DNA of 64,000 bases from positions 99,715,128-99,779,127 of the forward strand of contig CM061133.1 in the NCBI GenBank assembly GCA_030789695.1, written 5' to 3'. Source of the stretch: Scilla litardierei (Eukaryota; Streptophyta; Magnoliopsida; Asparagales; Asparagaceae). The notes beneath the pieces were generated by a model. That model worked only from the letters and a program-made list of their open reading frames with translations. It did no database searches and had not been told where the DNA came from. Positions 36,141-46,877 of the stretch are shown here, piece by piece (the first letter of the stretch is position 1; each line of letters opens with the position of its first letter). A program made the position numbers and the translations under genes.

Positions 36141-36280
36141 TGTAATTAGATTACTTAGTGAGAGGATAAAATTGTAATCTATTTAAAGAGATTGAGTCAT
36201 ATCCTTGGATGAACTCTCCCTTCCTCTATAAATAAAGGCATGGGTTCTCCCCCAGGAGACACGTTCATAACACAACTTGA
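36141..36280 (+). repeat. Old copia 3' LTR start (partial)
   Basis: A GGGGGGGTAT tract precedes TGTAATTAGATTACTTAG. A TATA box TATAAATA lies at 36,227-36,234, as in the short LTRs of this copia group. The right end is placed at CATAACACA only because it ends in CA; without the other LTR it cannot be verified. Confidence 0.5.
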
Positions 36281-39127
36281 TTTTTAATTATAAGCATAAA
36301 AATGGTTTTGGAATTTGGACTATATCGAAAATAAAATATAAATATGTTAATTCGCAATATCTATATTCTTCAATTTTATTTTCTATCATAATAAAATCCA
36401 ATTCTAAACTAATATATTCTAGCTAAATTACATGCTTAATATTACTAAGATGAATAAATAAAAAAACATCTTTTAAATATTAGCATTAAAATAAAATATG
36501 ATCACACATAGTATGCATATTAATATTAAAGTTTGTGCTAACAATAATAATAAAATATTTTTAAAATATTATTTATATTTTTATCTATCAAGCACATTAT
36601 TTTAGTTTGAATTTATTAATAAAATATAATACACTTCAACATGGAGTTAGAAGAAAATCTTAAATATCAAAGTTATATTTTTAATGAATAAATGGTAAAT
36701 GAAATGTTGTTAACAGTTGAAAATTAAGTAATCAAATAGTAAGTTAAACTAGCAATACCAATACCAGTGACAACAATTTTTAAAGAATGGTATCCAAGTA
36801 ACAAATCCTTCCTTGTTTATTTAACATACATAACATAGGAATGCTTAATTTATTAAATAGTTCATATGCATAGAAAATAATATATTATGAAATCTAAATT
36901 CATACCTTTACACCATAATTTCTTATCATTGTTATTAAACCAGAAATAATTATCATAGATCTTTTCAAACAAATATTTAAAATAAGCCAAAATTATTTAG
37001 GAATAAATATTGAAGAAAAATTCAACATATTGAATAGTTTTCATAAATCAGAGGTCACATAAAATTTTTATTTTTATAATTGCAAATATTTATGTATAAT
37101 TTAAAGAAAGAAATATCAAAAAATTAATATGCATTAGATAACTATATGAATTTGTATAAAAACTAAATTTACAAAACTTAGAATATAAGACAAACAATTT
37201 TTAGGTTATTTAGCATTCCAAATTTCTTATTTTCATCCTTATAAACATTATATTGTTCATATTATCAAAACTCGTTGAACTAAAAGAAGAATTGAAATTG
37301 ATAACGACCCTAACTTATAGATAATTGTAAATAATTGCAAGTTCAATCTTTTTGTAGATATTTACAACTTACTACAAATAAAATTGTAAAAACCTTCCAG
37401 TATTTTATATCATTACAATCTCAACAAGTCCCATTAAAATTTAAAACAAATTAAAAATAAGAATTGATATAGGGAAGCATAACAAATAAAAAAGAAATAA
37501 TCCAATAATATCATAATCCCGTTAGATCATTGGTAATTTTGTTGGGACTATTTCTAGATTACACAAAGCAAAAACCATGCTAAATAATCATAATATATTC
37601 ATGTCATATCTACGAGAAAATTAAATTGAATCTTAAAGCGTAAGCGTATCTGAATTCATAATGCCTGAAACTGTAGATACATGTGGTTGGCCTTCCAAAT
37701 CTACACGAGTCCCCGTAAGAAATCCTTTAGCTTTTCTCTGGCTTTAATCTGTCGACGGGATGTAGAATAGACGGCTATTCGTTCGTGTGATTTGGGGACC
37801 ATGACCACGTATATATAGGCAAAAGTCCTAATGTCTATTGAGTTTCACGTTTAGTCCATCATTATCAGAAAGCTCATAAGTCTATATACATTAAAGGCAC
37901 ATAACCTAAATGATACATTAAAACTCACTTAACTTATTAGATCACTTTATTGGGCTTAACTTAATTTGACAGCTCGCATTACATAATTATTTTACATATA
38001 AGCCCAACGATGGATTAACGATCCAACAATTTTTCTTCAAAATTATAATCCATACAGTGGATAACACTAATTAGGAGAAATAATACAATATAGAAACAGA
38101 GGCCTACAAATTAAATAAGCAAATAATAAATAAAAACATGATACTATAATACCAGCTTTAAGATAAAATTTGTGCGATGCATTGCCCAAAAAGGAGGATT
38201 GCAAGTCCTCATATGATCATATCTCCTCTTAGCTAGTAGATCTTCCTTCTACTTATAAATTATCGAAGCATGACCTTGATGGCAACAAACCTTGAGACAA
38301 AATAATAGCTAAATATAATATACAAATTTAGATGGAGTAGAAGAATTAAATTTCTAAATCTTTTTAAGAAAATAACTGGAGTAGAGAGATCTTTCCTCTT
38401 CGTCTTCTTTAATTTGAGAACACATATATCTATTATATAAAACACAACTGTTTTTAAATTCTAGGGCTGACTAGTACAAGATAAAGAGTGGTTGGGATTT
38501 GATCTTGGGGAATGGAAGGTTGAGATGATTTTTGAGAAAGTCTTGAGCAGGAATCTATTTTGTTGGAAAACTCAATATTTTGAAATTTGTATGGAAAAAC
38601 GCAAGGGTCAAAATTTTGAGGGGATGGAATCATAACTTTTTTGGGGGAAATTTGTTGGAAAACTCAAAAATTTTGAAAACCGCATCATCTCTATCTTACC
38701 AGTATTTAAATGCACTTTGGGGGAAATTTATTGCGAAAACCGAAACTTTTGAAAACCTCACCATCTCTCGCTTCCCAAAATTTAAATGCACTTTGGTTAG
38801 CAAAATGTGTGCGGTGACTAGCGGCACTACCAAGTCAGGACTCAGGTGTAATCCAAATTAAATTTCATTCAATTTCGCCCTATTTATTTCCGATTTATAT
38901 GTAAATATATTTTGGATAAGTAATTATTAATTTATTTGAAGTCACCGTACACAATGGAGCCCAGCTTTGGATGATAATTTTGGATCTATTCTTGGTCACA
39001 TAATCTTCGTTGTTAATTATGTTTAGGATCGATGTTGAAATCAAACTTAGATTCCTATCTAAATACAAGGCGCCCGGGCCGAAGCTAAATTTTTGTTCGT
39101 TTAAATTTTGGAGGGGTAAATAATTGT
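36281..39127. other. AT-rich stretch without recognisable gene
   Basis: I see no long ORF, domain or RNA gene. The first 1.5 kb is very AT-rich. A TATA-like word lies near 37,809-37,816 in the moderately GC-rich stretch 37,640-37,840. A 76-bp tandem repeat lies at 38,641-38,792. It may be old intergenic DNA or an eroded element. Confidence 0.6.
38641..38796. repeat. 76-bp tandem repeat, two copies
   Basis: TTGGGGGAAATTTGTTG at 38,641 and TTGGGGGAAATTTATTG at 38,717 start two units with the shared segments TTTTGAAAACC, CATCTCT and TTTAAATGCACTTTGG. The next TTGG is at 38,793, again 76 bp on. A weaker related copy begins near 38,561. Confidence 0.75.
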
Positions 39128-40159
39128 TGATGGGTAGAATCCGCTACAATGAATTTTTATTAATGTGAGGAACTAATGGCACGATGATTACAAGTTTATG
39201 AGGGGATGATGAGGCCAACTGGGTTCTGAGGATGATTAAAGGATGAGGATCTCGAGGTCGTGCGTCAAGAGGAGTAGGTCGCCTACTGTTTGATGAAGGG
39301 AACTCGATCGCTGGTGAAGAATGGTGCAAGTCGCTCGCCCGGTGGCAGCAAGGGCAAACTTTCTACAAGAGGAGCAACTAGCCAGAAAGACCGGGCTGGC
39401 TTTCAGCCCACAGCCCCTCCGATGCTCAAGTCAATAGAAGAGGAGCAACTAGTCAGAAAAGATGTCGGACACGAAGGGCGATCTAAGTGGCAGTTCGGTG
39501 CTTGCGTGGTGAACTAATATGAAGGTGTGAAGGAGAGGATGATATTAGATGTGTTAAGAGTTTCTTACAAATAGGCAAAAAAACCAACCCCCTTCTCGTT
39601 GGAGGAGAGGGGGTATTTATAGGCTGCTAGAGTTGGTTGCATTTGCTGAGCTGGCGGTGTCAGGACGTCAGGGATCCGACCGTTGGTGTCAGGGCCAAAT
39701 GTGCCAGGCGTGCTTTTATCAGGCGGTCAGAGCTGTAAATGTCAGGTGGTGCTTTTGTCAGGCTGTCTGGTGACGAAACAGCTGGGCATGCTTTCGGCAG
39801 ATGGTCAGGCAGTGAAGCGACCAGGTGCGCTTTTGTCAAGCTTTGTCTGTAGTGAAACTGTAAGTGGTGTGTCATCTTCCACCTTGAGCGAACTGATAGG
39901 TGAGCGGCACCTGGGCGAGCTTCCTGTGAGGCGAGTTGCTCTAGGCGCGAGCTACTTTGGGGCGAGCTAGTGTGGACTTGTGCGACCGATGGAAGGACTC
40001 TTCTGATTCTGATGGCGAGCTTGTCGTTCCTCTTGGCGAGCTGCTCTAGACCTTGGCGAGCTTCAGCGAACTGGTCTTCATCATGGAGATTCGGCGGGCC
40101 AAGACTCGGGCCTTAACCAAGTGGGCCTAGATCGTCTGGGCCGACCTTGAGGTCGTAAC
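39128..40159 (-). mobile_element. Probable solo LTR
   Basis: The plus strand runs from TGATGGGTAGAATCC to GAGGTCGTAACA, giving TG...CA. Flanks ATTGT and ATTGA match at four of five bases, a plausible decayed target duplication. On the minus strand a TATAAATA box lies near 39,612-39,620 and an AATAAA signal near 39,158, fitting minus orientation. No matching second LTR is in the window. It could instead be an LTR-like end of a larger eroded element. Confidence 0.45.
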
Positions 40160-40395
40160 AATTGACCTCGTCATTCGTGCTCGACATGAAAAGTCTGGAT
40201 CGACTCCGATGACGCACTTCGCTCCAATGGATGACAGCTGTAGCATTAAATGCGAGTCGACCGCTGAATCTCTGAAGGCATTATGACGATTTGGTAGCGG
40301 GGGGATATCGAAGCACATGCACCACTCGGAACTCGACACGTGCTGCGTATGGCTCTGGGGGAAAAGCTGAGGTGATGCCTCTGCTTCTGATCTTG

Positions 40396-40446
40396 CCACG
40401 TGGCACACCTTCGATGGTTGAGATCGGCCGACGCCTGTTATAAAAA
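40396..40446 (+). promoter_or_regulatory. G-box and TATA box upstream of the PF04195-type ORF
   Basis: CCACGTGG at 40,396-40,403 is followed by TATAAAAA at 40,439-40,446, about 155 bp before the ORF start, with a CT-rich leader between. This is a typical plant core promoter arrangement and could be part of a retroelement. Confidence 0.45.
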
Positions 40447-40600
40447 AAGGAGAAGGGGGAACGGTTGACAACATTTGCATTCGAATTCGAAAAGGTTTAT
40501 CTTCTTCTCTTCTTTACTCTCGAGGATTCTCGCTATCAGTTATCTCTCCGTCGAAGCTCCGGTGGTCTTCTTCCATCCTAGGTAACTTCTCGATCTGCTA

Positions 40601-41614
40601 ATGGCTTTCGTTTCTTCATCTTTCGATCTGAATGTTGATGGGTTTTTGGGAGAGTCTGGAAGGAGAGAGCGAGAGCTTGGATCGGGCTTCCGTAGGGTCA
40701 GGGGTATGGTTCCAGCAGATATCATGACTATCCAGTGTAAAACGAACACCATCAATCTCCATGAGATCCGCTCCAGCTATATTCAACCACCTTGCACGGT
40801 TCGCCTCCCCGAACCCCATGAGAGAGTTTACACACCGAGGGACAACGAAGTCGGAGTCTACTGCGTGACCTTCGACCGGCCTGCGATTTTTGCTTAACCC
40901 TCACCTCCTTCATCTACTAAACTTCCTCGAGCTTCCTCTCTCCCAACTATCACCAGACTCAATTGGCTCAATGGTTGGCTTCGTCGCCCTCTGTACTATC
41001 AGCGGGATAAGTCCGAGCGTATCGCTCTTCCAGCATTACTTCATGGTGAGGAAGAAGGGGGTGTATCACAGTGTTCTTGCGAGGAGGGATCGGCCACTCA
41101 TCCTTGAGGTGCCAAGTGAGGGTATAGAATGGAAGGATAGGTTTGTCTTCGTCTCGATGCCGATGGACTCGGTATTGAGGTCGAATTGGGGGACGTTGAA
41201 TCCCTTAGTGAATAGGGGAAAACCCCTGGCGGGGCAAGACCTGGAGACTGCCAAGGCTTTGGAGAAGATCCCCGAGGCGATCAGAAATCATGCGAACTTG
41301 AACAAGGGTGATCAGTTCACCCAACATTTCTGGCCCGAAGGTATTCTGATCTCGGCGAACTTCTTCGTATATGCACACCCTGATCTCCGTTCTCTTTACA
41401 GGTGCAACCATAATCCTTACGTGTGAAGAGATGATGAGGAGGGCGAGGGAGCCGACGACCTCAAAGTCAGCAGCCAAGGAGCCTTCTGCCCAGGAGAAGG
41501 GCAAAAAGGTGGCGACCAAGGAGCTGGCGAGGAAGGGTGGCAGAAGAGGGGCCCCGGGGTGGTCATTAGGGGCGAGAAGGACGAGCCTGCCAAGAGGGCG
41601 AGGGAGACGCCTGC
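40601..41614 (+). pseudogene. PF04195-type 'putative gypsy type transposon' ORF, frameshifted and truncated
   Basis: The first frame is 40,601-40,897 (MAFVSSSFDLNVDG... CVTFDRPAIFA). A shift near 40,890 leads into the second frame, 40,890-41,426, with the recognisable block FLELPLSQLSPDSIGSMVGFVALC, then SVSLFQHYF, WKDRFVFVSMP and WGTLNPL. A third frame gives a Lys/Arg-rich tail (KSAAKEPSAQEKGKKVA). The family is known from plant retroelement-associated ORFs; its function is unknown. The Athila-like LTR cuts it at 41,615. Confidence 0.6.
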
Positions 41615-42110
41615 TGATCACTCCATATTTTACACTTTTTTCTGCATGTTTGCATGCCATTTTGATCGCTCGTATCACGTTTTTCACGATTATTCGACAA
41701 TATTGCGATGCTTTTCACGATTTCTTGTTTTTGTCGAATTTCAGGAGATTTGGAGCGATTTGGAGTGATTCTAATATGCACCCACTCCGGAGTGTCACCC
41801 GTGACTCTTTCGAGGGGAATTCTGCGATTGGAGAGGAGTGGAAGAAGAAAGAATGTCGTAGGAGCGACGAGGAAGCAAAAATATGAAGTTTGGGCAATTT
41901 CAGCATGCAACTCGGCCGAGTGAAGGAGTCACTCGGCCGACCATCGAAAGCCCGCTCGGCCGACCAGATCGGACACGCGGCAGATTGAATATCAGCGTGC
42001 ACTCGGTCGAGCATCGCCAGACCACTCGGCCGAGCACGGAGACACCACTCGCCCGAGTGGCATCTCGACGACGGCAATAAAAAAATCCCGAAGTTACGGT
42101 AATCCGTCAG
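41615..42110 (+). repeat. Outer Athila-like LTR, part 1
   Basis: It begins TGATCACTCCATATTTTACAC and contains ACTCGGCCGAG-type palindromes. It ends with GTCAG, the target duplication of the inner element. Confidence 0.85.
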
Positions 42111-42868
42111 TGATCACTCCTTATTTTACACCCTTTTCCCGCATGTTTGCATGCCATTTTGATCGCCCAAATTATGTTTTTCACGATATATCGACGATAT
42201 TGCGATGCTTTTCACGATTTGTTGTTTTTGTCGCATTTCAGGTGATTTGGCGCGATTAGGAGTGATCTCGAGATGCGTGTAATCTAGGCGGCCACCGACG
42301 ACCTCCCCGAGGGGTATTTTGCTGTTGGAGAGGAGCGGAAGAAGAATGGACGTCGCCGGAGCGACGAGGAGGCCAAAACGACCAGTTTGGGCATTTTTTG
42401 TGTCCCACTCGGCCGAGTGGAGTAGCCACTCGGCCGACCAGCGAGACACTGCTCGGCCGACCAATTCAGACACGAGTTACCTGTGCACTCGGCCGAGCAC
42501 AGAAGACCCACTCGGCCGAGTGACGAAACCACGTCCGCCCGAGTGGCGCCCAGACGAAGGCTCTCAAAAAGACCGAAGTTACTGTTTTTCGGCCTCTGAG
42601 CTTCAGAAGACCCACTCGGCCGAGTGGCAGATCCCGTCCGCCCGAGTGAAGTGAAGCCATCGGCCGAGTGACGACAACTCACTCGGCCGAGCCGCCCCCG
42701 AACTGAAGACCCCTGAAGCCCATGACTTACTGGAAATTGACAGGGTTTTCACTCGGCCGAGCGACTTTCGTCACTCGGCCGAGTGCGATGCGCTGCCTGT
42801 AGCGAAATTTGCGGAAAACAGGCTGTGCAGGGGCGTTTTGGTCAGGATTTTTAGACGATTTTTGGGGC

Positions 42869-42876
42869 TATTTAAG
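42869..42876 (+). promoter_or_regulatory. TATA-like box of Athila-like LTR
   Basis: TATTTAAG lies just after the palindrome array and about 400 bp before the leader hairpins. The second LTR has it at 53,052-53,059. A start site near 42,900 would place all five hairpins in the transcript. Confidence 0.5.
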
Positions 42877-43267
42877 CTCTGTTTTTACCCTAGTTTTGGG
42901 GGCCTCCTCTCAGATTTTTTGCAGCTTTTTGAGTCTACTTTTTAGCTTTATTAATTGTGATTGGTGAAGAGAAAAACTTGGATTTTTGTTGGGTTGATTG
43001 AAGATCTACATTGGTTTGCACTTCTCTTCCACAAAAACTCTATTTTTTATTGTTTATATCATTGTTGTGATGAATTCCATTGTCTATTTCTTTGCCAATT
43101 ATTGTGCTATTGCTATGATTAGTGAGTAGTCTCCACGTCTTGGGGCGTGGGGATGAACCCTACAAGCCCAATTTCGTATTTGTGTTGAACCGGTAGAAAT
43201 TGAGCTAGGATTGTTATTAGGGATTAGATTGGGATCGAACTACTACGGATAGCTAGGTATTCACATC

Positions 43268-43567
43268 AATTGGGATTTGCAAGAGATTGGATCCCAATTC
43301 GATAGGAAGCCCTAGAAATCCGAATTGGGTTGGAGTCGGATTTTCGAAGTATCGGTTTGCAAGAAATTGGACCGATGCTAGGATCTCCGGTTGCAATTCC
43401 GCGCCGATACCCGTTTGCAAGAGATTGGACGGGTAGGAACTATCCTAATTTAGATTGTGGACCGAGTTTGCAAGAGATTGGACTCGGTGCGCAATTGGAC
43501 GATGATGTTGATCCCAATGCTAGCTTCCCTAGGCTAGGGTTTGCAAGAGATTGGACCCAAACCTAGG
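43268..43567 (+). other. Five leader hairpins with constant 14-nt loop and variable stems
   Basis: Each unit has the loop TTGCAAGAGATTGG (one has TTGCAAGAAATTGG) closed by a different self-complementary stem. Stems are AATTGGGAT/ATCCCAATT (43,268-43,276 with 43,291-43,299), ATCGGT/ACCGAT (43,351 with 43,371), TACCCGT/ACGGGTA (43,408 with 43,429), ACCGAGT/ACTCGGT (43,461 with 43,482) and GGGT/ACCC with an outer CCTAGG/CCTAGG (43,528-43,567). Inside the loop, CAA and TTG can pair around a GAGA or GAAA tetraloop (GNRA). The 3' LTR repeats all five at 53,451-53,750. Confidence 0.82.
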
Positions 43568-43933
43568 ATAGCTATAGACCGGCAACAGCGCGAGAGCGTG
43601 AGCTTGGTTTCACATTTAGTTGCAACTAGTTCATCCAAATTCTCATCCTAGCGATTCCGATACCGGCGAATCACAATTGTGAAATACGGTGAGTAGTGGG
43701 GATTCCCCATTCCCTAGGCGTTCTCTATTTGATTTGATATTTCGCACTTTTGTCTGACGATTGTGACAGGATCGCCCAAGGCAATTATCCCTCTAAATAG
43801 CCAGGTTGATTAGGAGCAAGCACGGTCATTCGTCCTCCCTGTGTTCGATACCCGCTCGCCGCTATACCGTGCGCTTGCGGTAAAACTACAACCGTCGTCC
43901 CGGGACGTGTACGCCGGGGCGCGATCAAGTTTT

Positions 43934-43950
43934 TGGCGCCGTTGCTGGGG
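43934..43950 (+). other. Primer-binding site, tRNA-Asp type
   Basis: TGGCGCCGTTGCTGGGG begins 6 nt after the LTR end. It matches the TGGCGCCGTTGCCGGGG site of Athila/Tat elements with one change; the outer element has the C form. Confidence 0.85.
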
Positions 43951-44105
43951 AGGCGATTGCGTTTGATTCTTTTTTTTTACCTAGCTATTTCTTTCTTTTA
44001 TTTTCTTTTTATTTTATTTCTTTTACCATTATTATTTCCTTTGCTATTTCTACCTAACCCTTCCACGGTACTAATCATCTCTTTGAAACTCTGCTTTCAC
44101 TGTGC

Positions 44106-46877
44106 ATGTACACGAGATCTACGGCGGATCCCGAAGCCCTATTATTCGATCCCGAGATCGAACGTACCGCGCGGAGACTCAGAGCGGGAAGGAGGCAATA
44201 TCCGGAAGGGGGGTTTATGACCAACCGGGAAACTCCTGAAGAATTGGCGGCGAGAATGGCGAGAATAATATCTATTCGCGATAGGCTTCGGCCTAAAACC
44301 TCTTCTACTACGTCATCCATCGCCGTGCCGGAGTTGGCGGCCGACAAGAACTTCGAGCTAAAGACGGGGTTGGTGGTTTTGATGCAACAAGACCCCTTTC
44401 ATGGGAACGCTCACGAGAACCCCCACTACCACATCCAATCTTTCTTGTCGAAGTGCGCCACTTTCCAAATGCCGGGGGTCCCGATTGATGCCATCAGACT
44501 GCGCCTCTTCCCCTTCACGCTAAAGGACAAAGCACTCTATTGGCTGAGGACGCAAGCTGACGGAGTTTTCACCTCTTGGGACGGGTTGGCGGATGCATTC
44601 ATTGATAAATTCTATCCACCATCCAAGACGGTGAAGATCCGGAGCGCTCTCATGTCCTTCAAGCAAGGACCACACGAGACGCTCTATGAAGCTTGGGAGC
44701 GATTTAAGGATTTGCAGCACCAGTGCCCGCACCACAGTATAGAAGATTGGGAGTTAGTGCACAGCTTCTACAACGGTCTCCAACCGGGGACCAAACAAAT
44801 TATTGATGCCGCGGCGAATGGTGCAATCTTGTCAAAGACTCCCGAGGAAGCTACGGCCCTAATAGAGGAGATGGCCTCTAATAACCAACAATGGGGCGAT
44901 GAGCGAGGACACTCTACGTCCTCCTTAAAGCCGACTAGCATCTACGAGGCAAAGGCCGTAGCGGAGCTTACGAGCAAATTCGATTCTCTCCACAAGGTGG
45001 TGGAGAGATTGGAGAAATTCATCACGGAGCCTCAAGGAAGCCCTTCCACCTCCACGCCGGCAAGCCAAATGAGTGATTGGCAAGACCAATCTCAAGCCAT
45101 GTATTCGGGAGGAGAGCAAGGAGAAGGATCCTTGGAGCAAGTGCAATATGTTGCGGGGAACCAAGGGTATTGGTCCAATCCGGCCGCAAGAAATCACCCG
45201 GGATTCTCCTACGCCAACAATGAAGGAGCTTTGAACCCGCCACAACAACCGCCTAATCAAGCTCGACCACCACCACCCCAACAACAATACTATCCGCCGA
45301 GGGGGCCTCCACAACAAAACTTCCAACCAAAGCAACAAGTCCCACCTTATAGGCCTCCCGGATACAACCAAGGGTGGAGGAATCAAAACCAAAACCCTCC
45401 ACAAGCTCCACAAAGATCCGATTTCGAAACTAGAGTGGAGGCGTTCATGGTCGAGCAAAACAAGGTGAATGCTACTTTGAAGGCGGGACAAGATTCTCTC
45501 AATACCGTAGTGGCTCAAATTTCGGAACAATTAGCGGTGCTCAACCGAAACACTCAAAGATTGCCGGCGCAACCGGAGCAAAACCCACGGGGCAACACGG
45601 GCCACATCAACGCCGTAGTTGCCGTCACAACTAGAGGCGGGAAGGACACCACCCCCGCCATGATTCCTATTGAGGAGGCCGAGGAGGAAAGCTTGGAGCC
45701 GGTTGAGCCGGTAGTTGAGGTCGATAAGGAGAAGGAGCCACAAGACAAGGAGAAATCTAGGGCGGAGCTATTAACTGAGGAGAGGCGCTTCATGCCGCCG
45801 GTCCCATTCCCCCAAAGACTAGCGAAAGCGAAAATGGAGAGAAGGCTAGCGAAATTCCTCGAGTATCTAAGAGGAGTTAGCCTAAATATTCCCTTCCTTG
45901 ACGCCATCATCGAGATCCCCACATATGCCAAATTCTTGAAGGACTTGATTTCGGGGAGAAAGAGGAAGGAGAAGATCATGCTAGCCGAGGAGGGCTCTTG
46001 GTTCACCAAGAGAGAAAAGGAGCCGGCAAAATTCAAAGATCCGGGGAGTTTTCGGATTCCTTGCACTTTGGGCGGTGTGCCTCTTCAAAAGGCGTTGGTA
46101 GATCTTGGGGCTAGTGTGAGTCTCATGCCCCTCTCCATGTTCTTAAAGCTTAACACCGGGACAACGTTGAAACCCACCGACATGCGCATTCAATTAGCCG
46201 ATGGACGGATAACAAGGCCGGTGGGGATCGCCGAAGACATCCCACTTCAAGTCCCGGGAGGAATATGCTTGCCATGTGACTTCGTCATCATGGACATTAA
46301 GGAGGAGGGAGACACCTCATTGATACTTGGGCGCCCATTCCTCGCCACCGCCGGAGTCATCGTCGACGTGCGTGAAGGTACCTTAACCTTAAACGTCGGA
46401 AACATCGAGGTGGAACTCCACATTCCCAAGGCAATGAAGCACATGCCTTACCATGAGGAGCTCGATTATATGGACCTCCTTGATGAGGTGATAGAGGAGG
46501 CGATTCCTCACTCAATTGGTGCCCTTTTTGATGAAGAATTGGATGAAAGCCCGGATTTAGGCCATGAGGACAATAATGATGATTCCCCAGACCTCTCCAC
46601 TGATGAAGATGAAGGCGACGCTGATGTCGCAAGGATTCGAGAGCTTTGCAAGCTCTCGAAATCAAAGTCTCCAAAGAAAGCTCCGCCGGTACGGAAATCG
46701 GCATCGCCGGCTAAGCCGTTGACCGGGGCAAATGCTAGCTTGGGGGAGCCTCCCCCCAACACTATTCGAGATAGGAGACCTCCGAGGGAGACCGCTACGC
46801 CGCCACGTCCGAATCCAAGCGCGCTCACCGGAAAGTTTGACGGGTGCATCTCATGTGCACCAAACATCCCGCATTGA
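44106..46877 (+). CDS. Athila-like gag-protease, intact, no pol
   Basis: This frame of 923 codons starts MYTRSTADPEA, the same start as in the outer element. The retrotransposon gag domain lies at about residues 110-235 (LRLFPFTLKDKALYWL, WDGLADAFIDKFYPP, SFYNGLQPGTK). A Pro/Gln/Asn-rich linker follows at about 355-450, then an acidic stretch. The aspartic protease lies at about 655-775 with the catalytic LVDLGASVSLMPLSMF and the C-terminal LILGRPFLATAG. The tail is acidic, then Lys/Pro-rich, and ends 150 residues after the protease where other Athila elements continue into RT. No zinc knuckle is visible. It would supply particle protein and processing enzyme. No stop or shift interrupts it. 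Confidence 0.9.
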   Translation: MYTRSTADPEALLFDPEIERTARRLRAGRRQYPEGGFMTNRETPEELAARMARIISIRDRLRPKTSSTTSSIAVPELAADKNFELKTGLVVLMQQDPFHGNAHENPHYHIQSFLSKCATFQMPGVPIDAIRLRLFPFTLKDKALYWLRTQADGVFTSWDGLADAFIDKFYPPSKTVKIRSALMSFKQGPHETLYEAWERFKDLQHQCPHHSIEDWELVHSFYNGLQPGTKQIIDAAANGAILSKTPEEATALIEEMASNNQQWGDERGHSTSSLKPTSIYEAKAVAELTSKFDSLHKVVERLEKFITEPQGSPSTSTPASQMSDWQDQSQAMYSGGEQGEGSLEQVQYVAGNQGYWSNPAARNHPGFSYANNEGALNPPQQPPNQARPPPPQQQYYPPRGPPQQNFQPKQQVPPYRPPGYNQGWRNQNQNPPQAPQRSDFETRVEAFMVEQNKVNATLKAGQDSLNTVVAQISEQLAVLNRNTQRLPAQPEQNPRGNTGHINAVVAVTTRGGKDTTPAMIPIEEAEEESLEPVEPVVEVDKEKEPQDKEKSRAELLTEERRFMPPVPFPQRLAKAKMERRLAKFLEYLRGVSLNIPFLDAIIEIPTYAKFLKDLISGRKRKEKIMLAEEGSWFTKREKEPAKFKDPGSFRIPCTLGGVPLQKALVDLGASVSLMPLSMFLKLNTGTTLKPTDMRIQLADGRITRPVGIAEDIPLQVPGGICLPCDFVIMDIKEEGDTSLILGRPFLATAGVIVDVREGTLTLNVGNIEVELHIPKAMKHMPYHEELDYMDLLDEVIEEAIPHSIGALFDEELDESPDLGHEDNNDDSPDLSTDEDEGDADVARIRELCKLSKSKSPKKAPPVRKSASPAKPLTGANASLGEPPPNTIRDRRPPRETATPPRPNPSALTGKFDGCISCAPNIPH

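Larger units (their letters stand above)
20689..36280 (+). mobile_element. Older Ty1/copia element, plus strand, split by gypsy B
   Basis: Gag, protease, integrase, RT and RNase H remnants run in copia order on the plus strand. The RT sequence breaks at 23,742 and resumes at 34,622 without loss once gypsy B and its AAGGA duplication are removed. The 5' LTR lies left of the SIRE insertion, outside the window. The 3' LTR begins at about 36,141 after a GGGGGGG tract. The right border near 36,280 is uncertain. Many stops and frameshifts make this the oldest copia in the window. Confidence 0.85.
42111..43927 (+). repeat. 5' LTR of young Athila-like element
   Basis: TGATCACTCC to GGGGCGCGATCA. About ten CACTCGGCCGAGTG-like palindromes lie at 42,409-42,815, a TATTTAAG box at 42,869-42,876, and five leader hairpins at 43,268-43,567. 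Confidence 0.95.

Noticed and set aside
36281..39127. Possible host gene near a TATA-like word at 37,809
   Set aside because: No ORF of useful length, no splice pattern and no recognisable domain.
39125..40159. LTR start placed at TGTTGATGG (39,125)
   Set aside because: Flanks then share no duplication; starting at 39,128 gives four of five matching bases.
43330..43566. ORF with repeated ARDWT/LQEIG words, again at 53,513 and 54,885
   Set aside because: The repeats come from the constant hairpin loop read in different frames. The ORF is not kept in one frame between units.
43843..43852. GTTCGATACC, a match to a tRNA B box, near the Athila-like primer site (also at 54,026 and 63,549)
   Set aside because: No A box, no cloverleaf and no terminator. 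Likely ordinary conserved U5 sequence.
42111..43927. Possible hammerhead ribozyme (retrozyme) in the LTR hairpins
   Set aside because: No CTGATGA and GAAA core arrangement around the hairpins.
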